Shown: positions 6,964-14,600 of the stretch, one piece after another
Position numbering within the stretch: position 1 is the first letter of the stretch
Layout of the letters: each line of letters begins with the position of its first letter
Assembly (NCBI GenBank): GCA_009776905.1
Contig: WRMX01000046.1
Location: 5,408 to 20,399 of the forward strand
Source: Oscillospiraceae bacterium
GTDB taxonomy: Bacteria; Bacillota; Clostridia; Oscillospirales; Oscillospiraceae
Direction of reading: 5' to 3'
Length of the DNA: 14,992 bases
The notes under the pieces: generated by a model
What the model saw: only the letters and a program-made list of their open reading frames with translations
What the model was told of the DNA's origin: nothing
The model's database searches: none
Translations under genes and position numbers: made by a program

Positions 6964-7935
6964 ATGGCGGACAACATACTCGAAATATCCGATTTGGTCG
7001 TCAAGTACCATACCGATGATGCAATAATAAACGCCGTCAACGGTATCAACCTTGTCGTCAAGCATGGCGAAACGATTGGATTGGTCGGCGAAACTGGAGC
7101 CGGTAAAACCACAATCGCGCGCGCCATATTGCGCATACTCCAAACCCCTCCCGCAAAAGTGCATGGCGGTAGGATCGTCTATCGAGGCGAAGATCTGATG
7201 ACCAAATCCGAAGCAGAGATGCGAAAGATTCGTGGGAACAAAATTGCGATGATTTTCCAAGACCCGATGACGGCCCTCAATCCCATCGAGAGGGTCGGCT
7301 ACCAAATCGCTGAGGCAATCGGGCAGCATAACAAGGTGTCTCGCGCTGAAGCGGAGGAGCGCGCCTGCGACATGCTGGAAATGGTGGGGATATCCGCAGA
7401 GAGATACAAAGAATACCCGCACCAATTCTCAGGCGGCATGAAGCAGCGTGTCGTGATAGCAATGGCTCTTGCCTGCAACCCCGACCTCCTCCTCGCGGAT
7501 GAGCCGACGACCGCGCTCGATGTTACGATCCAAGCCCAGGTATTAGAGATGATGCAGTCGCTTAAAGACAAGCTTGGCACGTCGGTTGTGCTGATCACGC
7601 ACGACCTTGGAGTGGTCGCGGACTGCTGCGATTCCGTGGCAGTGGCATATGCCGGGGAAATAGTTGAATACGGAACTGTGGAGCACATATTCAAGCACAC
7701 CGCGCACCCCTATACAAACGGCCTGTTCGGCTCGCTGCCAAGGCTGAGTTCAAAAGAGCCGCGCTTAAAGCCTATTAAAGGCTTGATGCCTGATCCGACC
7801 CGTCTGCCGGCGGGATGTAAGTTTTATGACAGATGCCCAAACGCAGCGGAAAGGTGTGCGGCGCAGCCTCCGGAGGTCATCGAGATTGCCCCCGGCCATC
7901 TTGTGAAATGCTATCTTGCAGGAGGTGAAGAATAG
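6964..7935 (+). CDS. ABC transporter ATP-binding protein, DppD/OppD-like
   Basis: A cytoplasmic ATPase of 323 residues that powers import. The ATG at 6964 follows GAGGTGATG closely, 11 bases after the DppC stop. Visible motifs are Walker A GETGAGKTT (42-50), Q-loop MIFQDP with Gln99, signature FSGGMKQR (155-162), Walker B LLLADE (175-180), the D-loop ALD and switch His213 (THDLGVVA). The C-terminal oligopeptide/dipeptide domain has Cys285, Cys291, Cys298 and Cys316 in the spacing seen in OppD proteins, some of which are known to carry an iron-sulfur cluster. All ATPase motifs are intact, so this subunit should supply the hydrolysis-competent site. Confidence 0.96.
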   Translation: MADNILEISDLVVKYHTDDAIINAVNGINLVVKHGETIGLVGETGAGKTTIARAILRILQTPPAKVHGGRIVYRGEDLMTKSEAEMRKIRGNKIAMIFQDPMTALNPIERVGYQIAEAIGQHNKVSRAEAEERACDMLEMVGISAERYKEYPHQFSGGMKQRVVIAMALACNPDLLLADEPTTALDVTIQAQVLEMMQSLKDKLGTSVVLITHDLGVVADCCDSVAVAYAGEIVEYGTVEHIFKHTAHPYTNGLFGSLPRLSSKEPRLKPIKGLMPDPTRLPAGCKFYDRCPNAAERCAAQPPEVIEIAPGHLVKCYLAGGEE

Positions 7936-8898
7936 ATGCCTGCAATGCTTGAAGTACAAAATTTGAAAAAATATTTTAAAAACCCGGCTGGGATGCTTCA
8001 TGCAGTCGACGACGTGAGCTTTACGCTCGATTATGGGCAGACGCTTGGCGTCGTGGGCGAATCCGGATGTGGTAAGACGACCCTCGGCAGGACGATTTTG
8101 CATCTTCTGGACATAACCGACGGCACGATGTTTTTTGAGGGCAGAGACATCACCAATCCAAAAAAGAAGGAACTTGTCACGCTCCATGAACAAATGCAGC
8201 TGATCTTTCAAGACCCATACTCATCGCTCAACCCGCGTATGTCGGTGAGCGAGACCATAATGGAGCCGCTGATTGTACAAGGAATAATGAAAAAGGCGGA
8301 GATAAGAGCCGAAGCGAGGAGGCTCATGGACACCGTGGGCTTGGCCGCGCGTTTTGAAAACTCATATCCGCACGAGCTCGACGGTGGCAGGCGACAGCGC
8401 ATCGGGGTCGCGCGGGCATTGGCATTGAAACCCAAATTCATCGTATGCGACGAGCCGGTGTCGGCGCTCGACGTGTCGATTCAAGCGCAAATAATCAATC
8501 TGATGCTCGATTTACAGGATGAGTTGAAGCTGGCCTATATGTTCGTAACGCATGACCTATCGGTCGTCAAGTACATATCTAACGACATAATGGTCATGTA
8601 CCTTGGCCAGATGGCCGAAAAAGCGCCTTCGGACGAGCTTTTTGACAAGCCAATGCATCCATATACGAAAGCGCTGCTGTCAGCGATACCTGAGCCGGAC
8701 ATTGACAACAAGAAAAAACGCATCATTATGCAGGGCGAGCTCTCGTCTCCCGTCAACCCCAGGCCCGGCTGCCGATTCATGCCAAGATGCCAATACGCGA
8801 CAGACGCTTGCAATGCCACGCAAGTCATCGAGGAATGCTACCCGGGACACTTTGTCTCGTGTTGCAGATATAAAGAGGTCAACAACATTACAGATTGA
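7936..8898 (+). CDS. ABC transporter ATP-binding protein, DppF/OppF-like, with an altered signature motif
   Basis: Second ATPase, 320 residues. Its ATG directly follows the TAG of the DppD-like gene, and AGGAGGTGA (7919-7927) lies inside that gene, so translation is probably coupled. Motifs are Walker A GESGCGKTT (41-49), Q-loop LIFQDP with Gln92, Walker B FIVCDE (168-173), His206 (FVTHDL), and a C-terminal cysteine-containing domain (Cys279, 285, 292, 301, 309, 310). The signature motif reads ELDGGRRQR: Asp149 stands where the family normally has Ser (LSGGQ). Because that Ser contacts the ATP gamma-phosphate across the dimer, the composite site it completes may be weak, giving an asymmetric ATPase pair. 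I believe this variant occurs in a subset of OppF-like proteins, but cannot check its frequency. Confidence 0.95.
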   Translation: MPAMLEVQNLKKYFKNPAGMLHAVDDVSFTLDYGQTLGVVGESGCGKTTLGRTILHLLDITDGTMFFEGRDITNPKKKELVTLHEQMQLIFQDPYSSLNPRMSVSETIMEPLIVQGIMKKAEIRAEARRLMDTVGLAARFENSYPHELDGGRRQRIGVARALALKPKFIVCDEPVSALDVSIQAQIINLMLDLQDELKLAYMFVTHDLSVVKYISNDIMVMYLGQMAEKAPSDELFDKPMHPYTKALLSAIPEPDIDNKKKRIIMQGELSSPVNPRPGCRFMPRCQYATDACNATQVIEECYPGHFVSCCRYKEVNNITD

Positions 8899-8913
8899 TT
8901 GGAGGAAATTTAA

Positions 8914-10599
8914 GTGAAGAAGATGAAAATAATCGCAATCCTACTCTGCATAGCCATGTTGTTCGCCGTTGCTGCATGCAACAAAGACAAAGGCGAAACA
9001 AACAGCAACGACACCAATAACAGCAGCACCGACACCAACAACAGCAGCAATAACAACAACAGCAATAACAACGACAGCAGCAGCAACAGCAGTAACAGCG
9101 ACAACAGCAGCAATAACAGCAGCACCGACAATACAAACACGGATTCGTCCACGCCCTCAGGAAAAGACACCCTCAATGTCGCCTACTCCGGCGACACAGG
9201 AACGCTCGATGCCGTCAATATGTCGGGCGGATCCGCAGGCGTCCCTAACCTCTACATGGAACCTATGTGGAGGTTGCAGGAAGGCATGGTATATGAGTGG
9301 GTACTTGCGACAGGCGTCGACGAGGTCAGCCCGACCCAATGGATAGTCCATGTCAGAGAAGGCGTGAAGTTCTCCAACGGCAACACGCTGACAGCGGACG
9401 ACATCCTGTTCACGTTGAAGCTGTGGCGCGACACCCCGAACCGCGCCCTCCAGACACAGTCCCTTGACCTGGATAATTCCAGCGTCATCGACGACTACAC
9501 TCTCGACCTACGCCTCACGGAGTATAACGTCGCGCAGATGCCCATGCTGTGCACGACTCTTATCACGGACTCGAGAACGTATGACCCACTGGATGCGGCT
9601 GTCAATCCCGTTGGCACCGGGCCGTACAGCGTGACGGAATACGTGGTGAACAGCTATATACGTCTGACCGCGAGAGACGACTACTGGGGCGATAAGCCTG
9701 CGATACCGAACATAGTCTACAGGCACATTTCCGAGCCCGCCCAGATAGTGAACGCGCTCGTGACCGGCACGGTCGACATTGCGGGCATACCCTCGACCGA
9801 CGTCGAATACATCAAAACCTTACCCGGATACAACGTATACACGAGACCCGGCGGCATGACGGTGATGGCCTTGTTCAACACTGATGCGCTAAGCGTTTTC
9901 CATAGTACGGACGCACGCCTTGCGGTCTGCCATGCCATCGACAGAAACGCAATCGTAAATCTCGTATACAATGGCTTTGCGGAAGTATCAGTCATGCCGG
10001 TGTCTAAGGGCAACATTGACTTCGAGCCGCGCTTCAGCAATATCGGCGAGGCATATTCCGTAGGCTATGACGTTGCGCTGGCCAAACAATATGCGGACAG
10101 TTCCGGCCTGACCGGCAAAGAAGTCAGCATAATGACCAACGGCGACCCCACATATATCACCATGGCCGAAATCATCCAGGCGAACCTCAAGGACATTGGC
10201 GTCTCCGTGACTATCCTGAATTATGACCAGGCGACGCTTAGGTCCCTATATAGGTCTGACCCAACGTCATATGACATCTGCCTGTATTTCAACGCCGCGC
10301 CGACTCTGATGGTCGCTGACATCCTCAACGCCAATGTCTCTTTTTCGTCAATACTCAGCGCCCCCGGCGCTTGGGACGGAGTCGAACGCTTTTTGGAGCT
10401 TGGCGGCATCTCCTTGGGCAATCCTGATGCAAAGACCCGCAGCGACGCCTTCTACGACATGCTCACCATCTTCAACCCGCAAAGCCCCTGGTACGGTCTC
10501 TGCGACACTGTGACCTCTTCCGCGTATGCAGCAGACTTGGGTGACATCGAGTTCGACGCATATGGCAGTGTCTTGCTGCAAAGCCTCTCGTTCAAGTGA
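8914..10599 (+). CDS. ABC transporter solute-binding lipoprotein 2, family 5, paralogue of receptor 1
   Basis: This receptor has 561 residues. Translation starts at GTG 8914 eight bases after GGAGG (8901-8905), so the first codon is not ATG. The signal peptide MKKMKIIAILLCIAMLFAVA with lipobox V-A-A-C puts the lipidated Cys at position 22. Residues 23-82 are again a low-complexity Asn/Ser/Thr linker, of similar length to that of receptor 1 but different sequence. The family-5 domain follows (GVKFSNGNTLTADDILFTL, VGTGPY, NALVTGTVDIA). The core is nearly the same as in receptor 1, but the last 120 or so residues differ much more, for example LYFNAAPTLMVADILNANVS here against LSASAAPTYMVADVMYAYVA there. 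Inference: two receptors with related but distinct ligands share one DppBCDF core. It starts 15 bases after the DppF-like stop. Confidence 0.95.
   Translation: MKKMKIIAILLCIAMLFAVAACNKDKGETNSNDTNNSSTDTNNSSNNNNSNNNDSSSNSSNSDNSSNNSSTDNTNTDSSTPSGKDTLNVAYSGDTGTLDAVNMSGGSAGVPNLYMEPMWRLQEGMVYEWVLATGVDEVSPTQWIVHVREGVKFSNGNTLTADDILFTLKLWRDTPNRALQTQSLDLDNSSVIDDYTLDLRLTEYNVAQMPMLCTTLITDSRTYDPLDAAVNPVGTGPYSVTEYVVNSYIRLTARDDYWGDKPAIPNIVYRHISEPAQIVNALVTGTVDIAGIPSTDVEYIKTLPGYNVYTRPGGMTVMALFNTDALSVFHSTDARLAVCHAIDRNAIVNLVYNGFAEVSVMPVSKGNIDFEPRFSNIGEAYSVGYDVALAKQYADSSGLTGKEVSIMTNGDPTYITMAEIIQANLKDIGVSVTILNYDQATLRSLYRSDPTSYDICLYFNAAPTLMVADILNANVSFSSILSAPGAWDGVERFLELGGISLGNPDAKTRSDAFYDMLTIFNPQSPWYGLCDTVTSSAYAADLGDIEFDAYGSVLLQSLSFK
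8980..9159 (+). repeat. Trinucleotide-like low-complexity tract coding the Asn/Ser/Thr linker of receptor 2
   Basis: This codes residues 23-82, built chiefly from AAC, AGC, ACC, GAC and AAT codons. The composition and length match the tract in receptor 1, but the order of residues does not. That fits independent slippage with selection only on length and hydrophilicity. Confidence 0.85.
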
Positions 10600-10609
10600 T
10601 AGAAACAAA

Positions 10610-10645
10610 GCATCTCAGGCAGAATAATCAGTCTGCCTGAGATGC
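10610..10645 (+). terminator. 14-bp perfect hairpin after receptor 2: attenuator or mRNA-stabilising stem-loop
   Basis: GCATCTCAGGCAGA (10610-10623) and TCTGCCTGAGATGC (10632-10645) pair perfectly around an 8-base loop, 10 bases after the receptor stop codon. No T-run follows, so full intrinsic termination is doubtful. A second small hairpin, AGGCTC/GAGCCT (10652-10657 and 10674-10679), lies just downstream. Such stems after binding-protein genes often raise receptor mRNA above the level of distal genes; that role is inferred here. Confidence 0.6.
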
Positions 10646-10712
10646 AAAGTAAGGCTCTCCAAGTTATTGGGCGGAGCCTCACGTAAGCATCAAGAAAGGA
10701 AGTACGAAAAGC

Positions 10713-11282
10713 ATGGGACAAACAACTGAAACCATGGCAAAAGGCGAATACGATTGGCTGTTCTATAAGTTCAAGAAAGAAGAAACCCCCTCAGACGGCA
10801 TGCTGCCGCAATACCAGGCATATTTCCGGGGCGAGCTGAGCATCCCCGGCGCCCAGACAAACCAGCCATATCGGGCATACATGAAAACCGGCTTCATCAG
10901 CAGCGAGCCACACTTCCACAGAGACGAGGAATACCTCGCCTTCGTCGGCCACGACCTCCGCTATGCCTTCGACTCATTCGAGGCCGAAGTCGAGTTATGG
11001 ATGGGCGAGTCGCCGGAAGACATGGAAAAAATAGTCATCACCGCGCCGACCATGGTCCGCGTGCCGGGATACTATTGGCACGGACCCATAGAAATAAAGA
11101 AGCTCAGCAAGCCGCTGTTCTTCCAGCCCGTCCTCTTTAGCAGCAGGTATTATGCAATCCGGCGAAGGAAAGACGCGGATGGGAAAATCTACAATGAGAC
11201 GATTGTGGATGGAATGTCCCCCTGCACGCTTGACAACGACAAAGTATGCACATTCTGCGGCAAATGCGAAGAAAAGAATTGA
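10713..11282 (+). CDS. Single-domain cupin with C-terminal tetracysteine cluster (copy A)
   Basis: This protein of 189 residues has no signal peptide. AAAGGAAG (10695-10702) precedes the ATG by about ten bases; a second ATG seven codons on has no binding site. It matches each half of the bicupin at 3368: FRG at 38-40; motif 1 PHFHRDEEY with His67, His69 and Glu73; FEAEVELWMG; ITAPTMVRVP; motif 2 P-G-Y-Y-W-H-G-P with His123; and C-x7-C-x2-C-G-K-C at Cys171, 179, 182 and 185. All expected metal ligands are present. The reaction is unknown. It lies 113 bases after receptor 2, beyond two hairpins, and 12 bases before the second single-domain copy, with which it is surely co-transcribed. The two could form a heterodimer equivalent to the fused bicupin; this is a guess from the parallel layout. 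Confidence 0.9.
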   Translation: MGQTTETMAKGEYDWLFYKFKKEETPSDGMLPQYQAYFRGELSIPGAQTNQPYRAYMKTGFISSEPHFHRDEEYLAFVGHDLRYAFDSFEAEVELWMGESPEDMEKIVITAPTMVRVPGYYWHGPIEIKKLSKPLFFQPVLFSSRYYAIRRRKDADGKIYNETIVDGMSPCTLDNDKVCTFCGKCEEKN

Positions 11283-11294
11283 GAGGTGACCCAA

Positions 11295-11879
11295 ATGTCC
11301 AGATATGATCATTTGATCCACACGTTCAAACCGGACTTCATTCCTCCCCATCAGACGTATTTCAGAGGACATGACTGCATGCCGGATTCAAACTTCTATT
11401 CAAACTACCGTTGCTACTCAACAGAGTCCTTCATCGACCGCTGGCCGACTTTCCACACGGAGGACGAGCTTCTGTGCTGGGTCGGATATGACTTGGCCGA
11501 TCCATGGGGCTCTTTTGATGCCGAGATAGAGTTCTGGATCGGCGAAGACAGGAACAACATGGTGCAATACATTATAACGGAGCCGACGATTTGCAGAGTC
11601 CCGGCATATGTATGGCACTGCCCCTTGGAATATAGACGAGTGGGAAAACCCGTGTATTTCCAGCTTGTTCTGAAAAATGGCAAGTTTGGGACATATTCCC
11701 AAAAGATTGACAGTGACGGCAAGAAGCACCTTGTGTATTCAAGCTTTGTCGCGAACAGGCAGTGCGTGTACGACAGCTCCAAAAAGTGCACCCTCTGCGG
11801 AAAGTGCCGCGCAACGGAAGATGCCGTCGTCCCCAAGTCAGCCGCCGAAGCAATGGAAATGGTAAAATCCGGCATGTAA
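11295..11879 (+). CDS. Single-domain cupin with C-terminal tetracysteine cluster (copy B), altered metal site
   Basis: This protein has 194 residues. The ATG at 11295 is placed behind GAGAGGTGA (11281-11289); the in-frame GTG at 11286 is part of that site. The family blocks are present: YFRG (22-25), FDAEIEFWIG (74-83), ITEPTICRVP, WHCP with His108, and the tail C-x7-C-x2-C-G-K-C at Cys157, 165, 168 and 171. Motif 1 reads PTFHTEDEL: Thr52 replaces the first His, leaving His54 and an acidic residue (about Glu58). The metal site is therefore probably weakened or different, suggesting a regulatory or partner subunit rather than a full enzyme. About 20 residues beyond the cysteines (AVVPKSAAEAMEMVKSGM) are not found in the other copies. 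It ends the cluster; a terminator-like hairpin follows. Confidence 0.9.
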   Translation: MSRYDHLIHTFKPDFIPPHQTYFRGHDCMPDSNFYSNYRCYSTESFIDRWPTFHTEDELLCWVGYDLADPWGSFDAEIEFWIGEDRNNMVQYIITEPTICRVPAYVWHCPLEYRRVGKPVYFQLVLKNGKFGTYSQKIDSDGKKHLVYSSFVANRQCVYDSSKKCTLCGKCRATEDAVVPKSAAEAMEMVKSGM

Positions 11880-11930
11880 CGCTTGCCGCTACCGAAATGC
11901 TGCGCATCTAACAGAGTTGTGACTGAAATA

Positions 11931-11961
11931 ATCGGCGGGTAGCTGAGAAGCGCCCGCCGAT
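11931..11961. terminator. Bidirectional terminator-like hairpin between convergent genes
   Basis: ATCGGCGGG (11931-11939) and CCCGCCGAT (11953-11961) form a perfect 9-bp GC-rich stem with a 13-base loop. It is followed by CTTTC on the plus strand and by TATTTC on the minus strand. It sits between the end of the cupin cluster and the end of the SLH gene and could stop both. A second, AT-rich imperfect inverted repeat (11966-11978 with 11994-12006, 11 of 13 paired) lies next to it. Confidence 0.65.
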
Positions 11962-12050
11962 CTTTCAAAAACAGAAACATTGGATATATTAGCGTTTTCG
12001 TTTTTGCTCATCGAAATTCATCTCTCTCATTTAGGGTGACGAGAGTCGCT

Positions 12051-14600
12051 CTATCCATAGATCCTGCTATTGAACCTCGTCAAAGGGAGTATCACGCGGC
12101 TGATGATCGCCGCCGCTTCGGCGCGGCTGATGTTGCTGCCCGGGTTGAATGTCCCTGCTGCGTCGCTCCCTGAAAGGGTGCCCGATCTGTAGAGCGTGAG
12201 AATGGAATCGCGGTATGGCGTTCCGCCGTTCACGTCGGGCAGCGAGTTAACTGTGTTCTGCGATGCGAACTCCGAGGCGGGTATGGAGCGCGAGAAGATA
12301 TACGCCATCTCCGCTCGCGTAGCCGCGCGGGTGTAGGTGCTGAAATCGTCTGCAAGGATTATACCGTTAGCTATAGCGTAGTCGATGTAGACCTGATACC
12401 ATACACTGCCCTGCACAAAGCTTTCCATGCCGGTTTTATAGATGCTGTTTACCCTCGCTGCGACCGTTATCGCCTCCGCTATGCTCATGTTCCCACCGGG
12501 GTTGAACGTGGTGGCGCTGTTTCCCGTCATGAGGCCATACTCATAAGCGTTTGCTATGACTTTCTGATTGTAATAGCCGTACCACATGCTCTCAGCCACA
12601 TCGGTGAACATACCGAACGTATAGGTGTTCTTTTGCAGGAAGTTTGCCATAGAGCCGGTGGCGGCGGGCGCTGCCGCGCCCATTGTTGCGGTAGCTTCGT
12701 TGGAGTTAGCACCCGTTAAGCCGGTTTTAACTGCACGCACATAGTAAGTATATGTTTTCCCCGCCTGTGCCGTAGTTTCAAGAAAGCTTGTTGTATTGGC
12801 CGTTACTGACAAGAGCAGGGTAAAGCTACCACCGTCCTCTTTTCTGTAGATGGAAAACATATCTTCGTTGTCAGAATTATCAGTCCAGTTCAGCGTTATA
12901 CCGCCCGCGCCTGCGGTTGCCGTCAGGTTGCTCGCTGCTGCGACGGTTGCCGCCGCGTTTACCGTCACACCGCTTATCGGGTAGAAGCCGGTGTTCGAGC
13001 CGTTTGAGTAGCTTATGCCGTTTTGACCACCGCTCACGCCCCATGTTGCTGTTGCGCCTGCGGGGGCGATTATCAGGTCTGTCGATGTGCCTGATGTATA
13101 TGTCGGGATTCCGCTTACAGGTTTGTCCCAAGCGCAAACGACAGCCGTGCCTCCGATCGTAGGTGCGCCGCTTACCATGCGAATTACGTTGCCCTCCCCG
13201 ATAATACCTGTCCCATAGTTAAACACAAAGCCCCCGTTCACAGTGGCTGTAGAGCCTGTGCCTGTGATTACTATCGTTTCATAATTTGCATACCCGTTTT
13301 CGGATATCACGGCTCCGCTTATGATACTGAGGGAAAAGCCTGTTCCATCGGAATCGGAAAAAATCGCAACGCCATTTGGTGCGCTCACCGTGCCGCTTTC
13401 CACTATGACAGAGGAGTTGGCACCTCCGGAACTAATTGCGAATCCGCTACCCGTAGTTTTAATCACCATGCCTCCGCATACAGTGACTGTTGAGCCGGCG
13501 CCGCCAATATATATAGCCCTTTTCCCATCCCCGGAGGAACTCACAGTACCGCCGCTGATTGTGATTTTGGCGTTGTCGTCGCTACACCAAATTCCGGTTG
13601 AGTTTGAACTGCTTATTCTGCCGCCGCTCACCGTGACAGTGGAGCCTGCCCCGTTCGGGCTAATCGCCATCCAGTCAACGCTGCTCACCTCGCCGCCGTT
13701 CACGTTGATGGCAGCGCCATTGGAAGTGGCGATAGCGCACCCACGAGTACCGGTGGCGCTTACCTTGGCGTTCCCGCTCACCGTGACGGTGGTGTTAGTC
13801 CCTCGGGTGCGTATTGCGGTCGCATCCGGCCCGCCCTCTAACGTTCCGCTCACCCCTATGGCGTTTATCGTGCCGCCGCTTACATGAACCACAGAGTTTG
13901 CACCTTCAGCAAGAATCGCGCTTCCATCTGTTGCGCTCAATGTCCCGCCGCTCACCGTAATTTCGGTTTTTAGGCCGTTTACGCGGATAGCGGAGCCTTC
14001 TTTTCCTGATGTGGAAAGTGTACCGCCGCTCACATTGATTACTGTGTCCGCGCCGTCAGTATAAATACCATAACCTTTTTCGGCCGTAGCGCTAAGCGCG
14101 CCGCCGCTCACATTGATTACTGTGTTCGCACCCCCGGCGTAGATAGCGGATCGCTCCACGCCCGCGGTACTCAGCGTACCGCCACTCACGTTAATTTTGA
14201 CGTTTGCGTTGTAGGCCGTGTTGATGGCGTCGCCGCTCCCGATGTGTCTGATAGAACCACCCGCCGCAACTTCAAACATACCGCTTCCGTTCAATCTGAT
14301 TAACGTTCCGCCGTAGCTGCTGCTGCTTGAATAACTAGCCTTCCAGACGACCGTTACGGCGGCGTCGATATTAAGATCCAGCACATTCGTTGCGCCGGTA
14401 ACGCTGCCGACCACAGTAACGGTGTTGCCGGAAAAGCTCGCGTCAAGAGTACCAGTACCCCCATGGCCAAATTTGATAATTTGATCCCATATTTGATTTG
14501 AAGTAGATGCGCTTGCCGCAATGGGCATAGCCGCGAAAAGGCTGAATATAAGTGCCAGCGAGAGCAGGGTCGAGATGAGTTTTTTTGGTTTGTAGTGCAT
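12051..14600 (-). CDS. Secreted surface protein: beta-helix-like repeats, fibronectin type III domain and three SLH modules
   Basis: This protein of 849 residues is read from an ATG at 14600, eight bases after GGGAGG. Residues 1-31 are a Sec signal peptide (MHYKPKKLISTLLSLALIFS, cleavage probably after A-S-A). Residues 136-451 hold about twelve repeats of some 26 residues with the pattern (I/V)-x-V-S-G-G-x-(L/V/I)-S, then AIYxxGAxxx; this pattern suggests a right-handed beta-helix. Residues 556-641 are a fibronectin type III domain (ITLNWTDNSDNEDMFSIYRK, later YYVRAVK). Residues 665-718, about 734-775 and 788-840 are SLH modules with FNPGGNMSIAEA, TRAATRAEM and FNPGSNISRAEA. SLH modules bind pyruvylated wall polysaccharide, so the protein is displayed on the cell surface with the repeats outward. 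It converges on the cupin cluster and is probably unrelated to it. Possible roles are adhesion or glycan binding; no catalytic residues are recognised. Confidence 0.93.
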   Translation of the reverse strand: MHYKPKKLISTLLSLALIFSLFAAMPIAASASTSNQIWDQIIKFGHGGTGTLDASFSGNTVTVVGSVTGATNVLDLNIDAAVTVVWKASYSSSSSYGGTLIRLNGSGMFEVAAGGSIRHIGSGDAINTAYNANVKINVSGGTLSTAGVERSAIYAGGANTVINVSGGALSATAEKGYGIYTDGADTVINVSGGTLSTSGKEGSAIRVNGLKTEITVSGGTLSATDGSAILAEGANSVVHVSGGTINAIGVSGTLEGGPDATAIRTRGTNTTVTVSGNAKVSATGTRGCAIATSNGAAINVNGGEVSSVDWMAISPNGAGSTVTVSGGRISSSNSTGIWCSDDNAKITISGGTVSSSGDGKRAIYIGGAGSTVTVCGGMVIKTTGSGFAISSGGANSSVIVESGTVSAPNGVAIFSDSDGTGFSLSIISGAVISENGYANYETIVITGTGSTATVNGGFVFNYGTGIIGEGNVIRMVSGAPTIGGTAVVCAWDKPVSGIPTYTSGTSTDLIIAPAGATATWGVSGGQNGISYSNGSNTGFYPISGVTVNAAATVAAASNLTATAGAGGITLNWTDNSDNEDMFSIYRKEDGGSFTLLLSVTANTTSFLETTAQAGKTYTYYVRAVKTGLTGANSNEATATMGAAAPAATGSMANFLQKNTYTFGMFTDVAESMWYGYYNQKVIANAYEYGLMTGNSATTFNPGGNMSIAEAITVAARVNSIYKTGMESFVQGSVWYQVYIDYAIANGIILADDFSTYTRAATRAEMAYIFSRSIPASEFASQNTVNSLPDVNGGTPYRDSILTLYRSGTLSGSDAAGTFNPGSNISRAEAAAIISRVILPLTRFNSRIYG
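13248..14195 (-). repeat. Twelve-copy degenerate tandem repeat (about 78 bases per unit) in the SLH protein gene
   Basis: Unit lengths in residues are 26, 26, 26, 24, 34, 26, 24, 24, 26, 26, 26 and 28. The most alike units are the first three (INVSGGTLSTAG, INVSGGALSATA, INVSGGTLSTSG), nearest the N-terminus. Units become less alike towards the C-terminal end, where VSGG decays to VESG and IISG. Most copies keep the DNA core CCGCCGCTCAC (plus-strand view). Confidence 0.85.

Noticed and set aside
8888..9176. Cys-rich and Leu/Val-rich open frames on the minus strand that mimic metallothionein-like or membrane proteins
   Set aside because: They are complements of the linker tract of receptor 2, in two frames, and lie wholly within a well-supported plus-strand gene.
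12917..13887. Plus-strand open frames opposite the SLH protein repeats
   Set aside because: They are shadows of the repeat array in the opposite strand, Pro/Leu/Thr-rich, with no binding site or recognisable domain.
13248..14195. Regularly spaced repeats considered as a CRISPR array
   Set aside because: Units are about 78 bases, degenerate, coding and without unique spacers. No cas genes are nearby.
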